Made by a program: the position numbers and the translations under genes. The notes beneath the pieces were generated by a model. It had not been told where the DNA came from. It was given only the letters and a program-made list of their open reading frames with translations, and searched no databases. A DNA stretch of 40,898 nucleotides from Bacteroidales bacterium Phil12 (GTDB taxonomy: Bacteria > Bacteroidota > Bacteroidia > Bacteroidales > P3): the NCBI GenBank assembly GCA_002633275.1, contig NWBO01000076.1, positions 1-40,898 on the forward strand, read 5' to 3'. This document shows positions 25,561 through 33,755 of the stretch, piece after piece. Each line of letters starts with the position of its first letter. Position 1 is the stretch's first letter.

Positions 25561-25592
25561 GCAAAAGTACAATTTTCTTGTCAAACTGCAAT
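25561..25592 (-). promoter_or_regulatory. ftsX promoter
   Basis: On the minus strand ATTG (25589-25592), a 19-nt spacer and TACTTTTGC (25561-25569) match the Bacteroidetes promoter. A second -7-like TATCTTTG (25537-25544) closer to ftsX may be an alternative start site. Confidence 0.65.
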
Positions 25593-25599
25593 AAAATTT

Positions 25600-26895
25600 T
25601 TAAGATTTCGCAAGTTTATCATCTATATTCAGTAGATATTGAGCCGTAATCCTACTCTTTTGTTCTATAAGCACACTATGGTTTCCTATCGTGCTATGAA
25701 TGGCATCCGAGGTGTAATGTCGTATCGTTACCAACTGCAATCCCTCATTGTAACGGACTATAAAATCCTGCTCCAAGTCTTTTAGCAATTGCGGCAATAT
25801 GTTTCTGTTTTCTTCAAAGCAGACAGAAAAACTTATTGCCGAATTTTGCATAAGACTTACCTTTATCTTGTGTTTTGCAAGTATTGAAAATATTTCCGAT
25901 AAGCAACTCTCGGTTGCAAAAGACAAGTCCTTCGGCATTATGGAAAGCAATATCTGATTGTCTTTGAATATATAATTCGGCACTATCGGTTTAACGCTTT
26001 CGCTTTGGCATATAACCGTTCCTTTTTCCATTGGATTGAGGAATGATTTGATGTATAAAGGAATTTTTTTGTTTTCAAGCGGTTTTATTGTCTTTGGGTG
26101 TATGATTGATGCCCCATAATAACTTAACTCCACCGCTTCGGTGTATGGCATCGACACTATTTGAACCGTTTTTTCCACTCTCTTAGGGTCGGCGTTGAGC
26201 AATCCCGATACGTCCTTCCATACAGTCATGCTTTTGGCTTGCAGACAATGAGAAAGTATGGCTGCCGAATAATCAGAACCCTCTCGTCCCAATGTCGTTG
26301 CAAGGTTTTCTTTCGTTCCGCCAACAAACCCTTGTGTTATCACCAAGTCTTGCTTTTCCAACAACGGCAACAGTTTTTCTTCCACCATGTTTTGAGTGTC
26401 CTGCCACATAACATTGGCATCACGATAATTGTTATCCGTTTTGATTATTTGGTAAGAAAACAGCAAGGTATTGTCAATTCCAATCTGATTAAGGTAATAC
26501 GACACTATTGTTGTGGAAACCTTTTCGCCATACGAAACAATACTGTCGTAAAGAAAGTTATAATCCGACGAAGGTATGATTTGGATTTTTTGTTTTAAGT
26601 CTTCAAAAATCTCTTTAATGATATGCGTTATCTCTTCTCTTGCTTTTGTGTTTTCAAACAAGTCGTTGATTATGCCGATATGGTATTCCAACAATTCTTC
26701 GTATTGCTCAACGAAAAACACTCTATCGTTAAACCATTTATTAACTATATTTTCGAGTTTATTTGTTGTCTTACCCATTGCAGAGATTACAACCACTCTT
26801 TTTTTGCGTTCCAACAACAAAATTTTCTCCACATTCTTTATGGCTTTTGCACTATTGACACTTGCCCCGCCAAACTTCTCAACAAAAATATCCAT
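25600..26895 (-). CDS. lysC: Aspartate kinase
   Basis: A 431-residue enzyme that phosphorylates aspartate, the first step to lysine, threonine, methionine and diaminopimelate. The N-terminal motif VEKFGGASV, the TTLGREGSDYSAA nucleotide site and the KDVSGLLNADPK stretch define the kinase domain. ACT-type regulatory sequence covers about 295-420. The open frame reaches back to 27021, but the ATG at 26895 (MDIFVEKFGG) fits the family. A promoter at 26916-26946 lies inside the longer version, so the shorter start is chosen. No homoserine dehydrogenase domain is attached, so it is a monofunctional kinase. Confidence 0.92.
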   Translation of the reverse strand: MDIFVEKFGGASVNSAKAIKNVEKILLLERKKRVVVISAMGKTTNKLENIVNKWFNDRVFFVEQYEELLEYHIGIINDLFENTKAREEITHIIKEIFEDLKQKIQIIPSSDYNFLYDSIVSYGEKVSTTIVSYYLNQIGIDNTLLFSYQIIKTDNNYRDANVMWQDTQNMVEEKLLPLLEKQDLVITQGFVGGTKENLATTLGREGSDYSAAILSHCLQAKSMTVWKDVSGLLNADPKRVEKTVQIVSMPYTEAVELSYYGASIIHPKTIKPLENKKIPLYIKSFLNPMEKGTVICQSESVKPIVPNYIFKDNQILLSIMPKDLSFATESCLSEIFSILAKHKIKVSLMQNSAISFSVCFEENRNILPQLLKDLEQDFIVRYNEGLQLVTIRHYTSDAIHSTIGNHSVLIEQKSRITAQYLLNIDDKLAKS

Positions 26896-26915
26896 AATAC
26901 GTTTTTTTTGACGTA

Positions 26916-26946
26916 CAAAAGTAAAGAAAAAATCCATACCGACAAC
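26916..26946 (-). promoter_or_regulatory. Aspartate kinase promoter
   Basis: On the minus strand GTTG (26943-26946), a 19-nt spacer and TACTTTTG (26916-26923) fit the Bacteroidetes consensus. Transcription would start about 15 nt before the ATG at 26895, which rules out the upstream in-frame start. Confidence 0.75.
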
Positions 26947-27102
26947 CTTTTTAACTGTCATCAAAGAAAAAAATTCATAACTTTTTTTTCTCTTCGGCGT
27001 AAAAGCGAGATGTTTCAACAATCATTTTATTATATTTTTCGACATAAAAATAATAAATACCAAATTCGTTCGTTATAAATTCTCAAATAAAGTTATCCGA
27101 AT

Positions 27103-28158
27103 ATGAAATTATCGCAGTTTAGATACGATTTACCGAAAGAGAGTATTGAACTCACACCCGCAAAACAAAGAGATGAATGCCGTTTGATGGTTGTCCATAG
27201 AAAAGACGGCAATATCGAACACAAGATGTTCAAAGATATTATCAATTATTTCGATGAAGGCGATTTGTTCGTTATGAACGACACAAAAGTCTTTCCTGCG
27301 AGATTGATAGGTACAAAGGAAAAGACTAACGCCCGTATAGAAGTTTTCTTACTTCGTGAAATCAATCCTAACACACGTCTTTGGGATATATTAGTTGAGC
27401 CTGCAAGAAAAATAAGGATTGGCAACAAACTTTATTTTGGCGAAAACAATGAATTGGTTGCCGAAGTCATCGACAACACAACGTCAAGAGGAAGAACATT
27501 ACGTTTTTTGTTTGACGGAACCAATGAAGAATTTCACAAGGTATTGAAATCTCTTGGCACAACGCCGCTTCCGACCGATATTTTACAATTTCGTCCTCTT
27601 AACGATGAAGATGCCACAAGATACCAGACCATATTCGCTCAACACGAAGGTGCTGTGGTTGCTCCTGCAACAGGATTCCATTTCACAAGAGAACTTCTTA
27701 AAAGAATGGAAATAAAAGGTATCGATACCGCATATCTTACCCTTCACGCAGGATTAGGTAATTTCCGCCCTATTGAAGTTGAGGATTTGACAAAACATAA
27801 AAACGATAGCGAGGAAATGATTATCACCGAACAGACCGTCGAGAAAATCAATTCCGCAAAAGCCAACAAACACAAAATTTGTGCAATAGGAACGACAACA
27901 GTCAAAGCCCTTGAAACGGCTGCCACAATAGACGGTAAAATCAAACAATTCGACGGCTGGACAAGTAAATTCATTTTCCCTGAATATAATTTCCAAGTGC
28001 CTGATGCAATGGTTTGTCAGTTTAATCGTCCTTTGTCGCCGATGTTGATTATGGCTTGCACTTTCGGAGGTTATGAACTTATAATGCATGCATATCATGA
28101 GGCGTTGAGTGAGGGATATAAATTCCTGACTTACGGAGACGCAATGTTGATTATCTAA
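27103..28158 (+). CDS. queA: tRNA S-adenosylmethionine ribosyltransferase-isomerase QueA
   Basis: A 351-residue enzyme that transfers and isomerises the ribosyl group of S-adenosylmethionine to preQ1 in tRNA, giving epoxyqueuosine. Family motifs are LSQFRYDLPKESIE at the start, FVMNDTKVFPARL, the APATGFHFT segment, YLTLHAGLGNFRP and the closing HAYHEALSEGYKFLTYGDAMLI. The size is normal. It is read divergently from aspartate kinase across about 200 nt and leads into ispD, 21 nt downstream. Confidence 0.96.
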   Translation: MKLSQFRYDLPKESIELTPAKQRDECRLMVVHRKDGNIEHKMFKDIINYFDEGDLFVMNDTKVFPARLIGTKEKTNARIEVFLLREINPNTRLWDILVEPARKIRIGNKLYFGENNELVAEVIDNTTSRGRTLRFLFDGTNEEFHKVLKSLGTTPLPTDILQFRPLNDEDATRYQTIFAQHEGAVVAPATGFHFTRELLKRMEIKGIDTAYLTLHAGLGNFRPIEVEDLTKHKNDSEEMIITEQTVEKINSAKANKHKICAIGTTTVKALETAATIDGKIKQFDGWTSKFIFPEYNFQVPDAMVCQFNRPLSPMLIMACTFGGYELIMHAYHEALSEGYKFLTYGDAMLII

Positions 28159-28179
28159 TCGGATAATCCGTTTGATGTT

Positions 28180-28854
28180 ATGAAAAAATACGTTATAATT
28201 TTGGCTTGCGGTTTAGGTGCAAGAATGCAATGTCCGACACCGAAACAATACATAGAACTTAACGGTAAGCCGATAGTTTTTCATACCATTGAAAGGATTT
28301 GGAATTTTGACCATACATATAATATTATAGTTGTTATCAATAAAGAGCATACCGATTTATTCAATCATCTGAAAAATCGGTATGCTTTAAGTGTTCCTTT
28401 CTCGTTGGTATTCGGCGGAAGAGAGAGATTTTATTCTGTCAAAAATGCGTTGGACACCATAACCGATGAGCATTCTTTGGTCGCCATTCATGACGGCGTT
28501 CGCCCTGTTGTAGAGAAACAAATGTTTGAGCAAGGTTTCTGTGTTGCGGCAACTCTCGGCAATGCAATATGTGCCATAAAAGCCACAGACAGCATACGTT
28601 TAGGAAACGAACATACAAATGAAAGCATAGACAGAAGCAAAGTGTTTTTGGTACAGACACCGCAAATTTTCAAAACATCTGTAATCAAAAAAGCTTACTC
28701 ACAACCATTTCAACCGACATTTACCGACGATGCCTCCGTTGCTCAAAACATCGGCGAGAATATAAATATCATTGAGGGAAGCAAGACCAATATAAAAATA
28801 ACATATACTCCTGATTTGGCAATCGCACAACATTTTTTGAACAATACACAATAG
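28180..28854 (+). CDS. ispD: 2-C-methyl-D-erythritol 4-phosphate cytidylyltransferase
   Basis: A 224-residue cytidylyltransferase of the MEP isoprenoid pathway, making CDP-methylerythritol from CTP and MEP. The nucleotide motif ILACGLGARMQCPTPKQY (residues 7-24) has Cys10 where many homologues have Ala or Gly. HDGVRPVV and TDDASVAQNIGENINIIEGSKTNIKIT follow. It is 21 nt after queA and likely co-transcribed. It supplies isoprenoids that end up in undecaprenyl phosphate (UppP) and the menaquinone side chain (MenA). Confidence 0.93.
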   Translation: MKKYVIILACGLGARMQCPTPKQYIELNGKPIVFHTIERIWNFDHTYNIIVVINKEHTDLFNHLKNRYALSVPFSLVFGGRERFYSVKNALDTITDEHSLVAIHDGVRPVVEKQMFEQGFCVAATLGNAICAIKATDSIRLGNEHTNESIDRSKVFLVQTPQIFKTSVIKKAYSQPFQPTFTDDASVAQNIGENINIIEGSKTNIKITYTPDLAIAQHFLNNTQ

Positions 28855-28945
28855 CAAAAAATAATATGGGAAACTATAAAATTAGTATTTAACACTAATA
28901 AATTAATGTTTAACATTAGTAAATTAGTATTAAACATCAGTAAAT
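28853..28945. repeat. 21-bp intergenic repeat array with conserved end motif
   Basis: Three exact units (28883-28903, 28904-28924, 28925-28945) begin TAGTATTTAACACTAATAAA, TAATGTTTAACATTAGTAAA and TAGTATTAAACATCAGTAAA. On the left, the complement of 28853-28873 reads TTTCCCATATTATTTTTTGC, matching the end of the 7775-7858 array at 20 of 21 positions by eye. It overlaps the last codon of ispD by 2 nt and leaves about 65 nt of plain AT-rich sequence before the kinase/RapZ gene. Confidence 0.85.
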
Positions 28946-29012
28946 CCTTTGGACACATAACATTTATAAAGAGTCCCAATTTATTTTTAACACTGCACAA
29001 AATAATTGCAAT

Positions 29013-30404
29013 ATGGAAAAAGAAATTATCGATTTGTTTGAAAAGACTTTTAACGAGAGTATTGAAAGCATTGAAAAAGTATCTGCGTCGGGCAGCAACA
29101 GAAAATATTTTCGTCTGATTTCAAAAAATCATCGGTGCATCGGTGCATACAACGAGGACTGCAAAGAAAACAAGGCTTTTATTTCATACGCAAAACAACT
29201 TAAAGCCAATGGTATCAACGTTCCCGACATCTACGCTGAGGATTTGAGCCGTAACGTTTATTTGCAGCAGGATTTGGGAAACGAAACCTTGTTCGATTTC
29301 CTCAAAACCCACAGCCTTGAACAGACAATGCCTTATTATATCAAGGTTATGGAACAAATAGCAAAAATTCAGACCATAAAAAACTTCGATTACTCACACG
29401 CTTATCCCGCAAAGACTTTTGACAAACAAAGTATGATGTGGGATTGCAATTATTTCAAATATTATTTTCTTAAATTCTTTGACATACAATTCGATGAGCG
29501 TCTTTTAGAGGAGGATTTCAATCGTCTGACGGATTATTTGCTATCTTGTGAAAACGATTATTTTATTTATCGTGATTTTATTCCGAGAAACATTATGATT
29601 TGCGATAATGAGTTGTATTTCATCGATTTTCAAGGCGGTAGAAAAGGTAGCCTGTATTATGATTTAGCTTCCTTTCTCTTCAATTCCAAAACGGATTTGG
29701 ACAACATCACAAGAGAAAAACTCTTTAATATATACCTTGATAACGTTTCCCAATACACGAACATTGATAAGGCTGAAAGCAGGAATTATTTGTTTGCTTA
29801 CGTTTATCTTCGCCTTATTCAGAATATGGGAGCGTATGGTTTTCGTGGTGTTTTCGAGAAAAAAAAGGATTTTATTAAGAGTATCCCTTTTGCGTTGAAG
29901 AATTTGGATTTTCTTGTGGGCAATGTTGATTTGGATATTGATATCGAGCATTTGAAGAATTGTTTTTACCAAATCCTTAACAGCAAAAAAATCCAAGATA
30001 CCATAAATCAAAACAAACTGACGATAACCGTGCAAAGTTTTTCTTACAAAAAAGGTTATCCTTGCGATATTTCGGGCAATGGCGGTGGTTTTGTGTTCGA
30101 TTGCAGAGCCTTACCCAATCCGGGAAGAGAGCAGAGATTTAAGCAAATGACGGGGTTGGACAAACAAGTCAAGCAATATTTGGAAGCATATCCGCAAACG
30201 AAAGCTTTCTTTGACAATGCGATGAATTTAATCAATATGAGCATTGAAAATTATTTGGAAAGAAATTTTTCGCATCTAAGCGTCAGTTTCGGTTGTACCG
30301 GCGGACAGCACCGAAGTGTTTATTTTGCTCAAAAGTGTGCCGACACATTATCGCAAAATCCTGATTTGAATGTTATTATACATCATATAGAACAAAATAT
30401 TTAA
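29013..30404 (+). CDS. Aminoglycoside-phosphotransferase-type kinase fused to a RapZ C-terminal-like domain
   Basis: A 463-residue two-domain protein. Residues 1 to about 320 are a phosphotransferase-fold kinase with YRDFIPRN (Asp188, Asn193) and IDFQ (Asp205) as the catalytic and metal motifs, most like sugar kinases of the AmgK type. Residues about 330-463 match the C-terminal domain of RapZ: SFSYKKGYP, CRALPNPGRE, TGLDK and SFGCTGGQHRS (about 425-435). In gamma-proteobacteria RapZ controls amino-sugar synthesis by sensing a metabolite and binding a small RNA. Here the RapZ ATPase half is replaced by a kinase, suggesting linkage of amino-sugar phosphorylation to sensing (inference). No MurU-like gene follows. 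Confidence 0.85.
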   Translation: MEKEIIDLFEKTFNESIESIEKVSASGSNRKYFRLISKNHRCIGAYNEDCKENKAFISYAKQLKANGINVPDIYAEDLSRNVYLQQDLGNETLFDFLKTHSLEQTMPYYIKVMEQIAKIQTIKNFDYSHAYPAKTFDKQSMMWDCNYFKYYFLKFFDIQFDERLLEEDFNRLTDYLLSCENDYFIYRDFIPRNIMICDNELYFIDFQGGRKGSLYYDLASFLFNSKTDLDNITREKLFNIYLDNVSQYTNIDKAESRNYLFAYVYLRLIQNMGAYGFRGVFEKKKDFIKSIPFALKNLDFLVGNVDLDIDIEHLKNCFYQILNSKKIQDTINQNKLTITVQSFSYKKGYPCDISGNGGGFVFDCRALPNPGREQRFKQMTGLDKQVKQYLEAYPQTKAFFDNAMNLINMSIENYLERNFSHLSVSFGCTGGQHRSVYFAQKCADTLSQNPDLNVIIHHIEQNI

Positions 30405-30421
30405 TTTTTTTCATTTTATTT

Positions 30422-30454
30422 TTTGTGCATATCATCAAAATATCCTAAATTTGC
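30422..30454 (+). promoter_or_regulatory. Promoter of the pilin-like / DUF3822 / rsmD operon
   Basis: TTTG (30422-30425), a 20-nt spacer and TAAATTTGC (30446-30454) are a full Bacteroidetes consensus. It lies within the longest open frame of the next gene, which supports the start at 30555 and a leader of about 95 nt. Confidence 0.8.
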
Positions 30455-30554
30455 AAAATCAAAAATTCGAGTCTGCCTAACAATATCAGACAAGAGAGAA
30501 ATAGTATTAAACAACAAGGAAATAAAGTTAAACAACAAAAAAATAATCATAGCG

Positions 30555-31202
30555 ATGAAAAAACCAGTTAAAATAACTCTGTTATTAGTCGGCGTATTGG
30601 CTGTACTTGCTTTGGCAGTGGCTTTGTTCAACAGTATCATGACTCCTGTAAAATTTCAAGAAGAGTACAACGCACGTTCAACCGAAGTTATCAATAAACT
30701 AAAAGATATTCGTACTTTGCAAGAGCAGTACAAGAACACTAACAACGCTTATTGCAACAATATCGATTCTTTGATTGATTTTGCATTCAACGGCAGCGCT
30801 TTACTTGTTCAAAAATTCGGTACTGTTCCCGACAATATGACTGAGGCTGAGGCTTTGAAACAAGGTATATTGAAAAGAGATACAACTAAGGTTAATCCTC
30901 TTGAAAAACTATCGGCAGAAGGCAAATTATTGACTCCGAAAGACAAAATAAAAGATTTGAAATTTATCCCTTATTCTGACGGAAAAATATTTGAGATGCA
31001 AGCCGGTACTTTAAGCAAGGGCGGTATAGACGTTGCAGTCTTTGAAGCAAAAGCCCCTATTGAATCTTACACCAAAGGTATGGACGAGCAGACTGTTACC
31101 AACCGCAAAGCAGAACTTGAAAAGATGAATAACGGTGCGGGTTATGCCGGCTGGAAAGTAGGTTCTATGGACGAGGCTGTTACTGACGGTAACTTCGAAT
31201 AA
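30555..31202 (+). CDS. Membrane-anchored pilin-like protein of unknown function
   Basis: About 215 residues from the ATG at 30555; a longer frame from 30423 is excluded by the promoter inside it. A single N-terminal membrane helix (about 6-28, ITLLLVGVLAVLALAVALF) leads to KLKDIRTLQEQYKNTNNAYCNNIDSLIDF, which resembles the early helix and first turn of type IV pilin-like proteins. The closing GWKVGSMDEAVTDGNFE is a conserved-looking tail. It probably lies in the periplasm. DUF3822 and rsmD follow in the same direction. The function is not known. Confidence 0.65.
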   Translation: MKKPVKITLLLVGVLAVLALAVALFNSIMTPVKFQEEYNARSTEVINKLKDIRTLQEQYKNTNNAYCNNIDSLIDFAFNGSALLVQKFGTVPDNMTEAEALKQGILKRDTTKVNPLEKLSAEGKLLTPKDKIKDLKFIPYSDGKIFEMQAGTLSKGGIDVAVFEAKAPIESYTKGMDEQTVTNRKAELEKMNNGAGYAGWKVGSMDEAVTDGNFE

Positions 31203-31223
31203 TCATTCAAAAAAACATTTTGC

Positions 31224-32054
31224 ATGAATACTTTCAGATTAGAGTCTTTTACACAATCAGACAATCAAATAGTAACAAATGAATCAAATTTATCCATTTG
31301 CCCAACGGCAAATGGGTTTATTTTTGCAATAATCGACAGAAATTTCAGACTGAACGCTTTGGGCGAATTTGTCGTGGATTTGACAGGCAGTATGACCCAG
31401 ACTATGACCAATCTGAAAGCATGCTTTTCTTCGATAGGCGTTCATATCTTTAATTTCAAACATATAAGGATTGTATGTCCGAGCGAAAGAAATACTTGGA
31501 TTCCGTTCAAGTTGTATGACAACACTAAAGACAGAGAATACCTTAGAACAGTCGCTCCTATATACTCCAACGATAAATTAATATCCAATGTGTCGCAGAA
31601 GATGAACGCTGTCGAGATTTTCGCTTATTCTCTTCAATTGTACAGTGCCATGAAAATCCTTATACCAAAGGCACATTTCGTTTCTCCTTCGTTTGTTTTG
31701 GGAGAATATGCTTTTGACGTAAGTTCCTTTATGCAAAATACTCTTATATTGAACAAACGCTCGGTAATGGATTTCGTGGTTTTCAAAGGCAATACCTTCA
31801 CCCTTGCAAATTCATTCGACTACAAGACTGCCGACGATTTGATTTACTTTATACTATTCACTTTGCAGCAGTTGAACATCAACACGGCGGAAGTTAATAT
31901 GTTGCTTACAGGCGATGATTACACGAGTGAGGAAATACACTTGCTTAAACGTTATGTAAAGCACGTATCTTACGCCAACCCATTGGAAAACGTCTGCATA
32001 TCGTCCGAATTTGACGGAATCAATTTACAGAAATACTTTTTATTACTCGCTTAA
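31224..32054 (+). CDS. DUF3822 family protein
   Basis: A 276-residue protein of the Bacteroidetes DUF3822 family, with no signal peptide or membrane helix. Conserved-looking parts are the LSICPTANGFIFAIID opening, NKRSVMDFVVFKGNTFTLANSF in the middle and LLTGDDYTSEEI towards the end. The strand/helix pattern suggests an actin-like/ASKHA ATPase fold (inference). It is regularly found directly before rsmD, as here (27 nt gap). The role is unknown. Confidence 0.85.
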   Translation: MNTFRLESFTQSDNQIVTNESNLSICPTANGFIFAIIDRNFRLNALGEFVVDLTGSMTQTMTNLKACFSSIGVHIFNFKHIRIVCPSERNTWIPFKLYDNTKDREYLRTVAPIYSNDKLISNVSQKMNAVEIFAYSLQLYSAMKILIPKAHFVSPSFVLGEYAFDVSSFMQNTLILNKRSVMDFVVFKGNTFTLANSFDYKTADDLIYFILFTLQQLNINTAEVNMLLTGDDYTSEEIHLLKRYVKHVSYANPLENVCISSEFDGINLQKYFLLLA

Positions 32055-32081
32055 ACAACTTAACATCTTACATCACAATCA

Positions 32082-32669
32082 ATGAGAATAGTTGCAGGAA
32101 CATTGAAAGGCAGGCGATTGAATCCTCCTATAAATTTACCCGTCAGACCTACGACGGATTTTGCTAAGGAAAGTCTTTTCAATATTCTTCGTAACCGAAT
32201 AGATTTTGAGAACTCCAACGCATTGGATTTATTCTGCGGAACAGGTAATATATCTTTCGAATTTGTATCTCGCGGCATCAAGAGCATAACAAGTGTGGAT
32301 ATAAATCAGAAGTGTATAACATTTATTCATCAGACCAAAGAAAAGTTCAAGGTCGATAACATCTATCCGTTGAAAAGTGATGTCTTTGTTTATTTAGGTC
32401 GAAGCAAGATGCAGTTTGATGTTGTCTTTGCCGACCCGCCTTACGATATGGAAAAATTTGACCTGGTCGCCGAATTGGTGTTAAAGAGTTTTATCGCTCC
32501 TGACGGCTGGTTTATATTAGAACACCCAAAAGAACATTGCTACGACACTTACCCTTGGTTTGTTGAACAACGCCATTACGGTAAAGTCAATTTCTCTTTC
32601 TTTCATCGTCCGTTAGAAGAAAATTCTTCGCCGGAAACTGATTTACAAAACAAAACGACAGAAGAATAA
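32082..32669 (+). CDS. rsmD: 16S rRNA (guanine-966-N2) methyltransferase RsmD
   Basis: A 195-residue S-adenosylmethionine-dependent enzyme that methylates G966 of 16S rRNA. MRIVAGTLKGRRL opens the protein. ALDLFCGTGNISFE is the cofactor-binding loop, and FADPPYDM is the DPPY catalytic motif of N-methylating enzymes. The length is typical. It is the end of the operon with DUF3822; EamA follows after 47 nt without a visible terminator. Confidence 0.95.
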   Translation: MRIVAGTLKGRRLNPPINLPVRPTTDFAKESLFNILRNRIDFENSNALDLFCGTGNISFEFVSRGIKSITSVDINQKCITFIHQTKEKFKVDNIYPLKSDVFVYLGRSKMQFDVVFADPPYDMEKFDLVAELVLKSFIAPDGWFILEHPKEHCYDTYPWFVEQRHYGKVNFSFFHRPLEENSSPETDLQNKTTEE

Positions 32670-32716
32670 TCGAACACGTTATTGCCCCCTCTCGACGCAC
32701 TTATTTTTCTTATGCA

Positions 32717-33664
32717 ATGCAGATAAACGAAACAACAAAAGGTCATATAGTAATTCTTCTTACCAATATCATCTTCGGTATAAACACCCCATTTGCAAAA
32801 GACGCTCTCAATGTTGTAGGTCCGAACATTTTAAGCACATTTAGATTTGCCGGCTGTGCCGTATTGTTTTGGCTTGCGTCCTTTGTATTCAAAACACCCA
32901 AGACTGACAAAAAAGATATTTTTCTGCTTTGCGTTGCTTCTTTGTTCGGAATTGTTTTCAACTTGTTTGCATTCATTCTCGGACTTAGTAACACCACGCC
33001 GACCAATGCTTCGATAATTGTCAGTATGACCCCTATCTTTACCATGATTATGGCAGCCATATTCCTCAAAGAACCTTTGACTCTCAAAAAAATCATAGGT
33101 GTTGTATGCGGATTGTCGGGTGCTTTGATTTTGATATTCACCAAAAGCGTAACAAGTGGCGTTATTGTCAAAAACAATGGCTTAGGCATTGCCCTTTGTT
33201 TAATCAGCGGCATCTCATACGCATTGTACCTGACGCTGTTTAGAGATTTAATACGCCGCAATCATCCCATAAACATTATGAAATGGATGTTTTTGGCTTC
33301 CACCATAGTCGTTTTACCCGTAACTTGGAGCGATATTTTTTCGTTCGATTACAGCATTCTGACAACCAAAACATGCTTGGAGATGTGTTACGTCGTTCTT
33401 ATGGCAACATTCCTTAACTACTTATTCATACCAATCGCTCAAACACGCTTACGCCCCACTACTCTTTCGATGTACAACTACATTCAGCCTGTTGTAACGA
33501 CAATCATATCGATAATAATCCTTATGGACGTGCTTACTATCTACAAAATCATCGCTGCAATCCTTATCTTCTCTGGCGTTTATATCGTAACCACTTCCAA
33601 ATCCCGAAAACAAGTCGTAGATATTCAAAAAGCCTCCTCAACCCTTAAAGACCTGACCAAATAA
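32717..33664 (+). CDS. EamA / DMT-family transporter
   Basis: A 315-residue inner-membrane protein with about ten helices arranged as two EamA repeats. The first runs to about 145 (NIIFGINTPFAKDAL...FLKEPLTLKKIIGVVCGL). The second spans about 160-300 and ends VLTIYKIIAAILIFSGVYIV. The family exports metabolites or amino acids; the substrate cannot be read from the sequence. Confidence 0.88.
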   Translation: MQINETTKGHIVILLTNIIFGINTPFAKDALNVVGPNILSTFRFAGCAVLFWLASFVFKTPKTDKKDIFLLCVASLFGIVFNLFAFILGLSNTTPTNASIIVSMTPIFTMIMAAIFLKEPLTLKKIIGVVCGLSGALILIFTKSVTSGVIVKNNGLGIALCLISGISYALYLTLFRDLIRRNHPINIMKWMFLASTIVVLPVTWSDIFSFDYSILTTKTCLEMCYVVLMATFLNYLFIPIAQTRLRPTTLSMYNYIQPVVTTIISIIILMDVLTIYKIIAAILIFSGVYIVTTSKSRKQVVDIQKASSTLKDLTK

Positions 33665-33755
33665 CTTGCGACAAATGGGCATAACAACAATGTTTTGATA
33701 ATAGCAATACGAAAATTTTAAGCAACCCAAAAACCTAGAAATCTTTAATCCTAAA

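Noticed and set aside
26896-27021. N-terminal extension of aspartate kinase
   Set aside because: A consensus promoter lies inside it, and family members begin at the MDIFVEKFGG position.
26161-27078. Plus-strand frames opposite aspartate kinase
   Set aside because: They lie antisense to a well supported gene, without domain features or start signals.
28743-29000. Minus-strand open frame with a seven-residue repeat (LLMFNTN / LLMLNIN / LLVLNTN)
   Set aside because: The peptide repeat is simply the 21-bp DNA repeat read in frame (21 is divisible by three). The frame overlaps ispD and has no ribosome-binding site or signal; the same happens at 7705-7926.
30423-30554. N-terminal extension of the pilin-like protein
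   Set aside because: It contains a full consensus promoter and its residues do not resemble a signal or domain; the membrane helix starts right after the ATG at 30555.
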